The translations under genes were made by a program, and so were the position numbers. Shown here piece by piece: positions 39,438 through 48,622 of a stretch of 64,000 nt of DNA; within the stretch, counting starts at the first letter, position 1; every line of letters begins with the position of its first letter. The notes under the pieces were generated by a model, which was given only the letters and a program-made list of their open reading frames with translations, made no database searches and was not told the origin of the DNA. The DNA is from Rhizorhabdus wittichii RW1 (lineage in GTDB: Bacteria; Pseudomonadota; Alphaproteobacteria; Sphingomonadales; Sphingomonadaceae), in NCBI GenBank assembly GCA_000016765.1, contig CP000699.1, forward strand, positions 3,497,001 through 3,561,000. Reading direction: 5' to 3'.

Positions 39438-39540
39438 AGCGGTTCACGATCCGATTGCATCGGATCGGCCGCTCTAGATTGTTGTTTTACCGCGATTTCC
39501 GAGCCGGCAGATGTTTCCATCTGCCTAGAAATCGCTCTAG
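39434..39540 (-). repeat. 107-bp palindromic dispersed element, copy 4 (inverted)
   Basis: Reverse-complement copy of the element at 1451-1557, essentially identical in the hairpin half. From the acetyltransferase stop the sequence reads CTAGAGCGG, TTCA, CGATCCGAT, TGC, ATCGGATCG, G, CCGCTCTAG, ATTGTTGTTTTA: an 18-bp interrupted stem and a T-rich tail. It terminates the plus-strand gene by structure and may also act on lexA transcripts arriving from the right. Confidence 0.92.
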
Positions 39541-39541
39541 C

Positions 39542-39569
39542 CGTCATGCCAGCCTGTACTGGCATGACG
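39542..39569. repeat. short palindrome next to copy 4
   Basis: CGTCATGCCAG/CTGGCATGACG is a perfect 11-bp inverted repeat with a 6-nt loop, of the REP half-site type (CGTCATGCC...). It lies just downstream of lexA and could help terminate it. Confidence 0.6.
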
Positions 39570-39594
39570 AGGAGAGGGTGAATGACGTCGACAA

Positions 39595-40269
39595 TCAGTA
39601 GCGCCGCAACAGGCCGGCGAGCTTGCCCTGGATGCGGACCTGGTCGGGCTTGTAGCGCTGCGGGTCATAGGCGCGGTTGGCCGGGTCGAGCCGGATCATC
39701 GCGCCCTCGCGGCGGAAATATTTGAGGGTCGCCTCGGCATCGGCGATCAGCGCGACGACGATCTCGCCGTCGCGGGCCGTCTCGGCGCGGCGGATCAGTG
39801 CATAGTCGCCGTCGAGGATGCCGGCCTCGACCATCGAATCCCCGGCCACCTCGAGCGCATAATGCTCGCCCGGGCCGAGCAGCGCGGCGGGCACCGACAG
39901 GCTGCTCTGCCCTTCCAGCGCCTCGATCGGCAGGCCGGCGGCGATGCGGCCGTGCAGCGGAATCTCCAGCACATTCTCGTTGGCGGCCTGCGGGACGGCC
40001 GGCGCGGCGGCCTTCGCCTTGCCCGACGCGGCGGCGGTCGGCTTGGCGGTCGCCGTCTCGGGCATGCGCAGCACCTCCAGCGCGCGGGCGCGGTTGGGCA
40101 GGCGGCGGATGAAATTGCGTTCCTCGAGCGCGCTGATCAGGCGGTGGACGCCCGACTTCGACTTGAGGTCGAGCGCTTCCTTCATCTCCTCGAACGAAGG
40201 GGACACGCCGGTCTGCAACAGCCGGTCGTTGATGAAGCACAGCAGTTCATGTTGCTTGCGGGTCAGCAT
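39595..40269 (-). CDS. lexA: LexA SOS repressor
   Basis: A 224-residue self-cleaving repressor of the SOS response. The winged-helix N-terminus ([17 protein letters not shown]) is joined by an Ala/Lys-rich linker to the peptidase domain. The scissile bond is A111-G112 (GRIAAGLP), with catalytic S145 in [10 protein letters not shown] and K183 in ATLKYF. A GTTC-N7-GTTC operator 19 bp upstream indicates autoregulation and is the alphaproteobacterial type. It lies downstream of moeA with its own promoter. Confidence 0.98.
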
Positions 40270-40287
40270 GGCAAATGCCCTCGTCGG

Positions 40288-40302
40288 GAACGGACGGAGA
40301 AC
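40288..40302 (-). promoter_or_regulatory. LexA operator (SOS box)
   Basis: The minus strand reads GTTCTCCGTCCGTTC, exactly the alphaproteobacterial direct repeat GTTC-N7-GTTC. It lies immediately upstream of lexA. Confidence 0.9.
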
Positions 40303-40326
40303 ATTTAGGCAACTGGCCGGAATCTG

Positions 40327-41514
40327 TCAAGCGATCGGTAAAACCGGCACCTCGGCGCCTTCGTCGAGGCCGGGCGAGTCCGGCGGGCGGACGATCAGCA
40401 GCGCCGCGTCGACCAGCGCCGACAGCCCCGCGCTGTCCTGTCCCGACAACGGCACCGCGCGGCCGCCGGCCCAGCGTCCGCGGAAATATTCGGCCCGGTC
40501 CCGCGTCGCCGCCAGCGGCGCGCCGAGCCGCGCGACGACCGGCTCCGGCACCGGGTTCGCCGCGCCGAGCAGGTGCGCGATCAGCGGCTTGAGGAACAGG
40601 GTCGCGGTGACGAAGGCCGACACCGGATTGCCGGGCAGGCCGAGTATGATCGCGTCGCCCAGCATGCCGATCATCACCGGCTTGCCCGGCTTCATCCGCA
40701 CCTTCCAGACATCGATCCGCGCGCCCGCCTTCTCCAGCGCCGGCAGCACCAGGTCATGGTCGCCGACCGAGGCGCCCCCGGTCGTGACGATGATGTCGGC
40801 GCCCGCCGCCATCGCCGTGAAGGCGGCGGCGATCGCGTCGAGATCGTCGCGGACGATGCCATGGTCCTGCACCGCGCAGGCCTCTCCCCGCAGCAGCGCC
40901 GCCAGCATCGGCCCGTTGGAGGCGGGGAGCAGCGCCCCCGGCGTCGGCGCGCCCGGCGCGACCAGCTCGTTGCCGGTCGACAGCAAAGCGACGCGCGGCC
41001 GGCGGCGGACGGCGACCGCGCCATGGCCGCCGCTCGCCGCCAGCGCGATCGCCGCCGCGCCGATCGGCGCGCCCTCGGGGATCAGCAGGCCGCCCTCGGC
41101 GAAGTCGCCGCCGCGCCGGCGGATGTGCGCGCCGATCCGGGGCGGCCCCTCGCCCGTCATGGTCAGCCGGTCGGCGTCGCGCGCGGCCTCCTCCTGGACC
41201 AGGATCACGTCGGCGCCCTCGGGCACCGGCGCGCCGGTGAAGATGCGGGCGGCTTCGCCCGGCGCCAGCGCGCGGCCGAGCCCGCCGCCCGCCGCGCTCT
41301 CGCCGACCACGGTCCACGGGCCCGGCCGTTCGGCGAAGCGGATCGCATAGCCGTCCATCGCCGACAGGTCGGCGGCGGGCTGGGTGCGGCGGGCGCGGAT
41401 GTCGGCGGCGGCGAAGCGGCCGGCGGCATCGAACAGCGGCACCGTCTCGATCGCCAGCGGCGCCTTCAGCGCGAGCATGCGGGCCTGCGCCTCGGCGACC
41501 GCGATCAGGGCCAT
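40327..41514 (-). CDS. moeA: molybdopterin molybdenumtransferase MoeA
   Basis: A 395-residue enzyme inserting molybdate into adenylylated molybdopterin. Diagnostic segments are ADLSAMDGYAIR, IFTGAPVPEGAD, LLSTGNELVAPG, TTGGASVGDHD and MKPGKPVMIG with GLPGNPVSAFV. Its ATG overlaps the moaC stop by one base (TGATG), so both are translated from one message together with trpC. Linkage of moaC-moeA to trpC is common in alphaproteobacteria. Confidence 0.96.
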   Translation of the reverse strand: MALIAVAEAQARMLALKAPLAIETVPLFDAAGRFAAADIRARRTQPAADLSAMDGYAIRFAERPGPWTVVGESAAGGGLGRALAPGEAARIFTGAPVPEGADVILVQEEAARDADRLTMTGEGPPRIGAHIRRRGGDFAEGGLLIPEGAPIGAAAIALAASGGHGAVAVRRRPRVALLSTGNELVAPGAPTPGALLPASNGPMLAALLRGEACAVQDHGIVRDDLDAIAAAFTAMAAGADIIVTTGGASVGDHDLVLPALEKAGARIDVWKVRMKPGKPVMIGMLGDAIILGLPGNPVSAFVTATLFLKPLIAHLLGAANPVPEPVVARLGAPLAATRDRAEYFRGRWAGGRAVPLSGQDSAGLSALVDAALLIVRPPDSPGLDEGAEVPVLPIA

Positions 41515-41993
41515 CAGGCGTCCCCGGCCTTCCAGTCGCCCGACTTGCCGCCGGTCTTGGACAGCAGGCGGACGCCCTCGATCCGCATTCCCCGGTCGAG
41601 CGCCTTGGCCATGTCGTAGACGGTCAGCAGCGCGGCGGTGACGGCGGTCAGCGCCTCCATCTCGATGCCGGTGGTGTAGGTGGTGGCGACGGTCGCGGTG
41701 GCGCGGATGCCGTCGGCCTCGATGGCGAGGTCGAGGGTGACGCCCGAGATCGGCAGCGGATGGCAGAGCGGGATCAGATCGGCGGTCTTCTTGGCCGCCA
41801 TGATCCCGGCGACGCGCGCGACCGCGAGCACGTCGCCCTTCTTGACCGATCCGGCGCGGATCGCGTCGAGCGCCGCTGCGCCGATCAGGATGCGGCCCTC
41901 GGCCACCGCCTCGCGCTTCGTCTCCGCCTTGGCCGACACGTCGACCATGCGGGCGGCGCCCTCGGCATCGATATGGGTGAGCTTCGGGCTCAT
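41514..41993 (-). CDS. moaC: cyclic pyranopterin monophosphate synthase MoaC
   Basis: A 159-residue enzyme of the first step of molybdenum cofactor synthesis, acting after MoaA. The family core is visible: [32 protein letters not shown] (about 72-87) and [24 protein letters not shown]. The ATG overlaps the trpC stop by 4 bp. moaA is not in the window. Confidence 0.97.
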   Translation of the reverse strand: MSPKLTHIDAEGAARMVDVSAKAETKREAVAEGRILIGAAALDAIRAGSVKKGDVLAVARVAGIMAAKKTADLIPLCHPLPISGVTLDLAIEADGIRATATVATTYTTGIEMEALTAVTAALLTVYDMAKALDRGMRIEGVRLLSKTGGKSGDWKAGDA

Positions 41994-42784
41994 GCCCCGG
42001 TCAGCAGCCTGCGCGTCGCCGCGGCGAGGTCGTCCTGCCGCATCAGCGATTCCCCGACCAGGAAGCAGCCCACGCCATGGTCCGCCATGGCGTCGAGGTC
42101 GGCCTTGGAGCCGAGCCCGCTCTCGGCGACGAAGGTGCAGCCCGCGGGCGCGTGGCCGACCAGCTCGTAGGTGCGGGCGAAGTCGATGGTGAAGTCGCGC
42201 AGGTCGCGGTTGTTGACGCCGATCAGCCGCGAGCGCAGTCGCAACGCCCGGTCGAACTCGTCGGCGTCGTGGACCTCGACCAGCGCGTCCATGCCATGCT
42301 CGATCGCGGCGGCCTCGATCTCGGCCATCTGGCCGTCGTCGAGCGCGGCGACGATGATCAGGATCGCGTCGGCGCCCAGCGCGCGGGCCTCGGTCACCTG
42401 CCAGGGATCGACGATGAAGTCCTTGCGCAGCGCCGGCAGCGCGCAGGCGGCGCGCGCCTGCACCAGATAGTCGTCATGGCCCTGGAAATAGGGCATGTCG
42501 GTGAGCACCGACAGGCAGGCAGCCCCCGCCGCCTGATAGGCGCGGGCATGGGCGGGCGGATCGAAATCGGGACGGATCAGCCCCTTGGACGGCGACGCCT
42601 TCTTGATCTCGGCGATCAGGCCATAGCCGCCCTCGGCCACCTTGCGGTCGAGCGCGGCGCGGAAGCCGCGCGGCGCGTCGGCGGCCTTGGCCCGCGCCGT
42701 CAGCTCGGCGAAGGAGGTCTCCGCCTTGCGGCGGGCGACATGATCGCGCTTGGTGTCGCAGATCTCGGTCAGCTTGTTGCTCAT
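41990..42784 (-). CDS. trpC: indole-3-glycerol phosphate synthase
   Basis: A 264-residue TIM-barrel enzyme of tryptophan synthesis, closing the indole ring. Catalytic blocks are [46 protein letters not shown] and [12 protein letters not shown]. It heads a trpC-moaC-moeA run with 4-bp and 1-bp overlaps. The trpGD genes, normally directly upstream, are about 6.2 kb away with other genes between. The Shine-Dalgarno is weak. Confidence 0.97.
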   Translation of the reverse strand: MSNKLTEICDTKRDHVARRKAETSFAELTARAKAADAPRGFRAALDRKVAEGGYGLIAEIKKASPSKGLIRPDFDPPAHARAYQAAGAACLSVLTDMPYFQGHDDYLVQARAACALPALRKDFIVDPWQVTEARALGADAILIIVAALDDGQMAEIEAAAIEHGMDALVEVHDADEFDRALRLRSRLIGVNNRDLRDFTIDFARTYELVGHAPAGCTFVAESGLGSKADLDAMADHGVGCFLVGESLMRQDDLAAATRRLLTGA

Positions 42785-42832
42785 CGCCCGGCGGCATAGC
42801 GGCAGGCGCCACATAGGTAAACGGGAGAGGCC

Positions 42833-43396
42833 ATGACCACCGACCATCTGTTCGTCGTCACAGGCGGCCCCGGATCGGGCAAGAGCAGCCTGATCGCGGC
42901 GCTGGCGGCGGCGGGCCATGCGACCATGCCGGAGGCGGGCCGCGCGATCATCCAGGACCAGGTCGCGATCGGCGGCGACGCGCTGCCCTGGGCCGACCGG
43001 GCGGCATTCGCCGATCTGATGCTGGGCTGGGAGCTGCGCTCGCACCGCGAGGCGCGGGCGATGGCGGGGCCGGTGATCCTCGATCGCGGGATTCCCGACG
43101 TGATCGGCTATCGCGCGCTGTGCGGCCTGCCGGTGCCCGATCCGCTCCGCCGCGCGGCCGGGCTCCATCGCTACAACCGCCAGGTCTTCATCGCCCCGCA
43201 CTGGCCCGCCATCTTCGCGCAGGACGCCGAGCGCAGGCAGTCGCCCGAGGAAGCGGCGGCGACGGCGCGGGCGATGGAGCGCGCCTATGCCGATTGCGGC
43301 TATGAGCTGGTCGCGCTGCCGCTGGCGCCGGTGGCGGAGCGGGCGGCCTTCGTCGCGGCGAGGATCGCCGCCGCCGGGATCGCCCGCCGGACATAG
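42833..43396 (+). CDS. AAA-type P-loop ATPase/kinase
   Basis: A 187-residue P-loop protein of the AAA_28 (predicted ATPase) type. Walker A is GGPGSGKSS (11-19). A Walker B-like [13 protein letters not shown] follows near residue 80, and [28 protein letters not shown] is the usual C-terminal segment. It probably phosphorylates or hydrolyses a small nucleotide; the substrate is unknown. Divergent from trpC, and its last 97 bp overlap the convergent DUF2306 gene. Confidence 0.8.
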   Translation: MTTDHLFVVTGGPGSGKSSLIAALAAAGHATMPEAGRAIIQDQVAIGGDALPWADRAAFADLMLGWELRSHREARAMAGPVILDRGIPDVIGYRALCGLPVPDPLRRAAGLHRYNRQVFIAPHWPAIFAQDAERRQSPEEAAATARAMERAYADCGYELVALPLAPVAERAAFVAARIAAAGIARRT

Positions 43397-43986
43397 AGCT
43401 CGGCGAGGATCAGGTTGGGCACCCAGCTCAGGATCGATACCGCGCGATAGCCGTCGACGAAATCGACGCCGAGCAGCGGGAAGAGCGGCAGGTAGAGCCG
43501 CAGCGTCACCGCCGCGAAGGTCAGCGCGAAGGAGCGGATCATCCAGGCGCGATGATCGGCGAAGCGGCGCTGGAGCGCGGCGCGCCACCCCTCGACATTG
43601 ACGACGATCCACAGGATCGAGAGGGTGCCGAAGCCGACGGTCGCGACCGGCCCGGCGGTCGATCCGAAGGCGAGCACCAGCCCGGCGACCGCGCCGAGCA
43701 GGCAGCCGAGCACATAGCTCCGCCCGACCCAGCGATGGACCCGGGGCGCGGCCGCCCGCAGCCCCGCGACGAACTGCGCGGGGCCGAGCAGCAGCGCCGT
43801 CGCCGCGCCCGCGACATGGAGCGCGAGCCAGGGCCGGGCGAACAGGTTGGCGAGGATCTGCGGTGCCCGTGGCCCGACCCCGGCCAGATAGCGGTAGGAG
43901 ACCAGCGCCACCCCCACGCTCAGCAGCGCGGCGGTCGCCCGCAGCGCCGTCGCCGTTCGTGTCCGCATCGTCGCGCCGGTCATCAT
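43300..43986 (-). CDS. DUF2306 membrane protein
   Basis: A 228-residue polytopic membrane protein of the DUF2306 family, with about five to six hydrophobic helices. The family signature is [28 protein letters not shown] followed by [15 protein letters not shown]; conserved His residues suggest metal or haem binding, though this is unproven. An ATG six codons in (MRTRTATAL) is an alternative start. Divergent from a LytTR membrane regulator, a frequent pairing, and overlapping the ATPase gene at its 3' end. Confidence 0.8.
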   Translation of the reverse strand: MMTGATMRTRTATALRATAALLSVGVALVSYRYLAGVGPRAPQILANLFARPWLALHVAGAATALLLGPAQFVAGLRAAAPRVHRWVGRSYVLGCLLGAVAGLVLAFGSTAGPVATVGFGTLSILWIVVNVEGWRAALQRRFADHRAWMIRSFALTFAAVTLRLYLPLFPLLGVDFVDGYRAVSILSWVPNLILAELYVRRAIPAAAILAATKAARSATGASGSATSS

Positions 43987-44117
43987 ATGTCCTCGTTTCC
44001 CGTTGATGATGCGGGCGAGATTGCGGGCTTCCGGCGGCGCGGCTAGGCTGGTTTTCGCGAATGGTGCCGGCCCTGCGCGAACGGTGCCTCACGGCTCCGG
44101 AGGACGGGTTGGACGGC

Positions 44118-44879
44118 ATGGCGACAGGGATGGGGCGCGGGCGCCGGATCGCCGCCGAAGCCGCGCTGCTCGCCGCGGTCGGCGCCTTCATGGGCGCGAT
44201 CGGCCCCTATGACACCGACGGCCTGCCGACCGGGCCGCGCTTCCTCTACTGGCTGATCTGCATCATCGGCGGCGGCGTGATCGGCATCGCGATCGACGAG
44301 CTGGCCGGCCGCCGGCTGGCGCCCTTGTGGTGGCGGCTGCTCGCCGTCTCGATCCTGATGACGCCGGGGGTGACCCTGCTGGTCGACGCGACCGGCCATT
44401 GGCTGGGCGGCCATCCGCTGAGCCTCGCCCACTGGCTCCACAATCTCGGCCATGTCTTCGTCATATCGCTGCCGGTGATGACGGTGCGCGCGCTCGCCTG
44501 GCGCCGGCCGCGCCGCGAGGTCGAGACGGTGACGCTGGTCGCGCCGCCGCTGCCCGAGGCGGAGGCCGCCTTCCGCCGCCGCCTGTCGGCGAAGCGCCGC
44601 ACCGCGCGGCTGATCGCGATCGAGGCGCACGACCATTATCTGCGGGTCCACACCGGCGAGGGCGTCGAGCTGCTGACGATGCGCTTCGCCGACGCGATGG
44701 CCGAACTGGCGCAGGCGCACGGCCATCGGCTGCACAGGAGTTGGTGGGCCGCCGCCGACGCGATCGAGGCGATACGCTGGCGGCGCGGCGGCGCCGGCGA
44801 GGCCCGGCTGGCGGGCGGCCTGACCGCGCCGGTCAGCCGGGCGCAGGCGCCGGCGCTCAAGGCGGCGGGGTGGTTCTAG
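44118..44879 (+). CDS. membrane-anchored LytTR transcription regulator
   Basis: A one-component regulator of about 253 residues. Four hydrophobic segments (about 12-135) are followed by a C-terminal LytTR DNA-binding domain (about 155-250; [30 protein letters not shown] and [11 protein letters not shown]). I use the ATG at 44118. A TTG three codons upstream lies at better distance from GGAGGAC and a longer ATG form from 44061 is also open. Its target is probably the divergent DUF2306 gene. Confidence 0.8.
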   Translation: MATGMGRGRRIAAEAALLAAVGAFMGAIGPYDTDGLPTGPRFLYWLICIIGGGVIGIAIDELAGRRLAPLWWRLLAVSILMTPGVTLLVDATGHWLGGHPLSLAHWLHNLGHVFVISLPVMTVRALAWRRPRREVETVTLVAPPLPEAEAAFRRRLSAKRRTARLIAIEAHDHYLRVHTGEGVELLTMRFADAMAELAQAHGHRLHRSWWAAADAIEAIRWRRGGAGEARLAGGLTAPVSRAQAPALKAAGWF

Positions 44880-44888
44880 GTCCCCACC

Positions 44889-44922
44889 TCGTCACGCTGA
44901 ACTTGTTTCAGCATGACGGCTG
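44889..44922. repeat. REP-like palindrome after the LytTR gene
   Basis: CGTCACGCTGAA-CTTG-TTTCAGCATGACG is an imperfect inverted repeat of the kind often found downstream of genes in sphingomonads. It may act as a transcription barrier; no T-tract follows. Confidence 0.55.
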
Positions 44923-44970
44923 GATGAGCGGGCGGGTGGAAATCCCGCGCGCCATACCTATCTCCGCTCC

Positions 44971-45351
44971 ATGGCGGTGGAACTCAACCACAGCATCATC
45001 TGGTGCAGCGACAAGGCGCGATCGGCCGGCTTCCTGGCGGAGATGCTGGGGCGTCCCGCGCCGGTCCCCTTCCACCATTTCCTCGTCGTCGACCTCGACA
45101 ACGGCGTGTCGCTCGACTTCATGGAAAAGGACGGGCGGGTCGCGCCGCAGCATTATGCCTTCCTGGTCGACGAGGCGAGCTTCGACGCCGTGCTCGGCCG
45201 CATCCGCGCCAGGGGGCTCGACCATTGGGCCGATCCGGCGCGGACCCGGCCCGGCGCGATCAACCATCTGGGCGGCGGCCGGGGCGTCTACTTCACCGAT
45301 CCCGACGGCCATATGCTCGAAGCGATCACCCGGCCCTATCCGAGGGACTGA
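44971..45351 (+). CDS. VOC-family (glyoxalase/bleomycin resistance) protein
   Basis: A 126-residue single-module VOC protein. The pattern NHSIIWCSDKARSAGFLAEMLGRP with terminal YFTDPDGHMLEAITRPY is the hallmark of the family. Metal-ligand positions H5 (NHS) and E in LEAITR are present. The reaction (isomerisation, lyase, dioxygenase or drug binding) cannot be predicted from these. Confidence 0.85.
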   Translation: MAVELNHSIIWCSDKARSAGFLAEMLGRPAPVPFHHFLVVDLDNGVSLDFMEKDGRVAPQHYAFLVDEASFDAVLGRIRARGLDHWADPARTRPGAINHLGGGRGVYFTDPDGHMLEAITRPYPRD

Positions 45352-45440
45352 CAGCAGCCGTAACGAATTAGCTTGCGGCGACCACCAAGCTGAACAATCA
45401 TGACGGCGGGGCGGGCGACACCTTGAAAGGAAGGTTGTCG

Positions 45441-46061
45441 ATGGCTTCCACACGTGCCGGCCTCGTCGAACGGGCCAAGAACATCCTCGTCGCGCCGAAG
45501 ACCGAATGGCCCGTCATCGACGGCGAGCCGTCGACGATCGGCGACATCTACAAGAATTACGTGATCGTCCTCGCGGCGATCCCGGCGATCTGCACCTTCA
45601 TCGGCAGCGCGCTGTTCGGCTATTCGGTGCTGGGGGTCGCGTTCCGCGTGCCGATCGTCACCGCGCTGTCGTCGGCGATCGTCAGCTATGTGCTGTCGCT
45701 GATCAGCACCTATGTGCTCGGCATGATCATCGACGCGCTGGCGCCCAGCTTCGGCGGCACGCGCAATCCGGTGCAGGCGTTCAAGGTCGCGGCCTATTCG
45801 AACACCGCCGGCTGGGTGGCGGGCCTGCTGATGATCCTTCCACAGCTCACGGTGATCGCCGGGCTGATCAGCCTCTACGGCTTCTACCTGCTCTATCTGG
45901 GGCTGCCGGTGCTGATGAAGGCGCCGAAGGAGAAGGCGCTCGCCTATACGATCGTCACGGTGATCGCCGCGATCATCCTGTTCGTCGTGGTCGGCGCGGT
46001 CGTCGGCGCGGTGGGCAGCATCTTCACGCCGGTCATGCCGATCGGCGCCCATGTCCTGTAG
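45441..46061 (+). CDS. Yip1-family membrane protein
   Basis: A 206-residue protein with five hydrophobic segments after a conserved lead ERAKNILVAPKTEWPVIDGEP, which is typical of bacterial Yip1/YIP1 (PF04893) proteins. The function in bacteria is not established. The ATG at 45441 is preferred because AAGGAAGG precedes it. It is convergent with the siderophore receptor and a terminator lies between. Confidence 0.85.
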   Translation: MASTRAGLVERAKNILVAPKTEWPVIDGEPSTIGDIYKNYVIVLAAIPAICTFIGSALFGYSVLGVAFRVPIVTALSSAIVSYVLSLISTYVLGMIIDALAPSFGGTRNPVQAFKVAAYSNTAGWVAGLLMILPQLTVIAGLISLYGFYLLYLGLPVLMKAPKEKALAYTIVTVIAAIILFVVVGAVVGAVGSIFTPVMPIGAHVL

Positions 46062-46091
46062 GACGGGATCGGCATCGCATTGAGGAAAGAA

Positions 46092-46116
46092 GGGCCCGGC
46101 CGGGGAAGCCGGGCCC
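46092..46116. terminator. bidirectional terminator hairpin
   Basis: A perfect 9-bp stem GGGCCCGGC/GCCGGGCCC with a 7-nt loop between two convergent genes. AAAGAA on the left gives a short T-rich tail for the minus-strand receptor gene. Confidence 0.7.
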
Positions 46117-46122
46117 CCTGCA

Positions 46123-48534
46123 TCAGAACTGATAGTTCAGGCTGAACACCGCCGAGCGGGTCGGCGCGGGCTGTGCCCAGCTGCCGCCGACGGAGTTGCG
46201 CACGGTCGTCACATATTTCTCGTTGGTGAAGTTCTGGACGTTCACCTGCGCCTTGAGCTGCGGCGTGATCGGATAGGCCGCCATGAAGCGGTGGATCGTG
46301 TAGCTCGGCACCCGATAGCCGACATAGTTGCCGGCGGTGAGCTGCGCGAGCGTCGGCTGGTTGAGCAGGAAGCTGCCCTGGTGGGTCAGGCCGTAGCCCA
46401 GCTCCAGCCCGAAGTCGAAGCGGTAGGTGGTGAACAGGCTGCCCGAATGCTTCGGCGTGTTGGTCAGCGAATAGCCGCGCGTCGGATCGGGGAAGGCGGC
46501 GCTGTTGCCGCAGCCCGTCGCCCCCGGATTGGCGACGCAGAAGTTCGACACGCCCTGCAGGATCTTCGACTTCAGGTACATGTAGTTGGCCGAGATCGTC
46601 CAGTTGCTGGTGATGTTGCCCGACGCGCCGAGCGACAGGCCCTCCACCCGCTGGCCGCCGTCCAGCGTCTGGTCGGGCAGGGTCGGATCGTTCGAGTTGA
46701 CCTTGATCGAGTTGCGCTCGTTGCGGAAGATGGCGGCGGTCAGCAGCAGCCGGGCGTCGAACAGGTCGGCCTTGGCGCCGATCTCGTAATTCTCGGTCGT
46801 CTCCGGCTTCAGGCGGCAATTGGCGGCGGTGCAGGCGCCGTCGACCGAGGCCTTGGACGGCAGCTTCGAATTGCCATAGGCGACGTAGAGGCTGGTGTTC
46901 GGCGTCGGCTTCACCACCGCGCCGACGCGGTAGGAGAAGAGCTTGTCGCCGAAGTTGAACGGGCCGGTCGCCGCGCTGAGGTCGCCGAGATTGGCGGCCC
47001 CCGCCGTGGTGACGTAGCTGAGCGTCCGGCTCGATCCCTTGACGTCCTCGTAGCGGACGCCGCCGTTGATCTCGAACCAGTCGGCGAACTTCACCGTGTC
47101 GAACAGATAGGCGGCATAGCTCCGCTGCGTGCCGACGTTGCGGCTCGACAGGATGAAGTTGATCGGGCCGTTATAGGTGTTGTTGCCATAGGTGAAGCCG
47201 GCCGGGCCCTGGACGGTCGCCTCCGGGTTGGAGATGCTGACCAGCGGGAAGGCCGGGGTCGATCCGTCGGCGTTGCGCGGCAGCGTGCCCTGCTTCTGAT
47301 GATAATCCTCCCATAGCGCCGAGACGCCGATCACCAGCGAATGCTCGATGCCGCCGGTGTCGAAATTGGCGCTGAGGTCGGTCTGGCTATAGTGGGTCTC
47401 GTTGGTGATGAAGCGCTGCACGCCGCGGCCGCCGGTGGGCAGGTAATAGCCCGCGGGCACGGTGGCCGGGCAGGCGGCGGCGACGCCGTTGATGTCCAGC
47501 GGCTGCAGCCCGGTCGACGCCAGGCAGAAGGTGCCGTTCGGCTGGCTGGTGATCGTGTTCTGGCGGATCTTCTCGTAGCGGGTGAGGTTGCGGATGCTCA
47601 CCTTGTCGCTGAACGCGTGGCTGAAGATCGCCTGCAGCGCGTTGGTCTTGCTGTTCTGCTGGTCGAGATTGGCGAAGCCATAATAGCCGCTACGGTCGAA
47701 ATCGTCGAGGAAGCCGCCATTATTGGCATAATAGCGCAGGCCATATTGCGGCATCGCCTTGTCGTCGAGATGCTCGGCCTGGAGGGTCAGGCTGGTCGGC
47801 CCGTCGATGCCGATGGTGATCGCCGGGGCGATGCCCCAGCGCTTGTAATCCTCGACGTCGCGGCCGGGCACGTCGTTCTCGTGATAGACCGCATTGATCC
47901 GCACCGCGATCAGGTCGCTGAGCCGCCGGTTGGCGTCGACGGTCGCGCGGTAATAATTGTCGGTGCCGACGCCGGCGCTCAGCACGGTCTGGTCGTCGGC
48001 CAGCGGGCGCTTGGTCACCAGGTTGATCGTGCCCGCGACCGAGCCGCCGCCGTTCATCACCGAATTGGCGCCGTTGGTCACCTCGACCTGCTCGATATTG
48101 TAGACCTCGTTGCGGTTGAGGAAGGCGCCCGAGCGGACGCCGTCGACGGTGACGTCGTTCTTGGCGTCCTGGCCGCGCAGGATGATGCGGTCGCCATAGC
48201 CGAAGCCGCCTTCGCCGGCGCCGAAGGTGATGCCCGGCACGGTGCTGAGCACGTCGCGCAGCGTCAGCAGGTTCTGCTGCTGGATCGTCGCCTTGTTGAT
48301 GACGGTGATGGTCTGCGGCGTGTCGAGCAGCGGTCGGGTATATTTGGGCGATTCCGGCCGCTCGACCTTCGGCGTCGCCTCGTCGATCGCGGTCGCGCTG
48401 ACGGTCATGCCGCCGAGCCGCTTTTCGCCGTCCGGGGCTTTCTCCGCGGTCTGTGCCGCCGCCGGCGCGCTGGTGATGAAACCGATGCAGGCCAGCGCCA
48501 GAAAGCTGCTGCCCGTCCTATCCCTGTCGATCAT
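46123..48534 (-). CDS. TonB-dependent siderophore receptor
   Basis: An 803-residue outer-membrane receptor of the Fiu/FhuE-like (TonB-siderophor) group. A signal peptide (ending APAAAQ) is followed by a plug with TPQTITVINKATIQQQNLLTLRDVL, PGITFGAGEGG and RGQDAKNDVTVDGVR, then a barrel ending in FSLNYQF. The start MIDRDRTG at 48534 has GGAAGGA upstream. A near-palindromic Fur box lies about 65 bp upstream, so it should be expressed under iron limitation. The exact siderophore cannot be told; catecholate or hydroxamate are both possible. Confidence 0.92.
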   Translation of the reverse strand: MIDRDRTGSSFLALACIGFITSAPAAAQTAEKAPDGEKRLGGMTVSATAIDEATPKVERPESPKYTRPLLDTPQTITVINKATIQQQNLLTLRDVLSTVPGITFGAGEGGFGYGDRIILRGQDAKNDVTVDGVRSGAFLNRNEVYNIEQVEVTNGANSVMNGGGSVAGTINLVTKRPLADDQTVLSAGVGTDNYYRATVDANRRLSDLIAVRINAVYHENDVPGRDVEDYKRWGIAPAITIGIDGPTSLTLQAEHLDDKAMPQYGLRYYANNGGFLDDFDRSGYYGFANLDQQNSKTNALQAIFSHAFSDKVSIRNLTRYEKIRQNTITSQPNGTFCLASTGLQPLDINGVAAACPATVPAGYYLPTGGRGVQRFITNETHYSQTDLSANFDTGGIEHSLVIGVSALWEDYHQKQGTLPRNADGSTPAFPLVSISNPEATVQGPAGFTYGNNTYNGPINFILSSRNVGTQRSYAAYLFDTVKFADWFEINGGVRYEDVKGSSRTLSYVTTAGAANLGDLSAATGPFNFGDKLFSYRVGAVVKPTPNTSLYVAYGNSKLPSKASVDGACTAANCRLKPETTENYEIGAKADLFDARLLLTAAIFRNERNSIKVNSNDPTLPDQTLDGGQRVEGLSLGASGNITSNWTISANYMYLKSKILQGVSNFCVANPGATGCGNSAAFPDPTRGYSLTNTPKHSGSLFTTYRFDFGLELGYGLTHQGSFLLNQPTLAQLTAGNYVGYRVPSYTIHRFMAAYPITPQLKAQVNVQNFTNEKYVTTVRNSVGGSWAQPAPTRSAVFSLNYQF

Positions 48535-48599
48535 TGCGGTCCTTCCCTGTTGGTACGCGTCAGGGCGACTATCGCTATTGAAAATGAATCGCAAATTTA

Positions 48600-48622
48600 T
48601 TCTGAGAATGATTCTCATTTAT
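48600..48622 (-). promoter_or_regulatory. Fur box of the siderophore receptor
   Basis: TTCTGAGAATGATTCTCATTTAT contains TGAGAATGATTCTCA, a close match to the Fur palindrome. It lies about 65 bp upstream of the receptor ATG, within an AT-rich promoter segment (GCAAATTTATTC). Confidence 0.8.
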
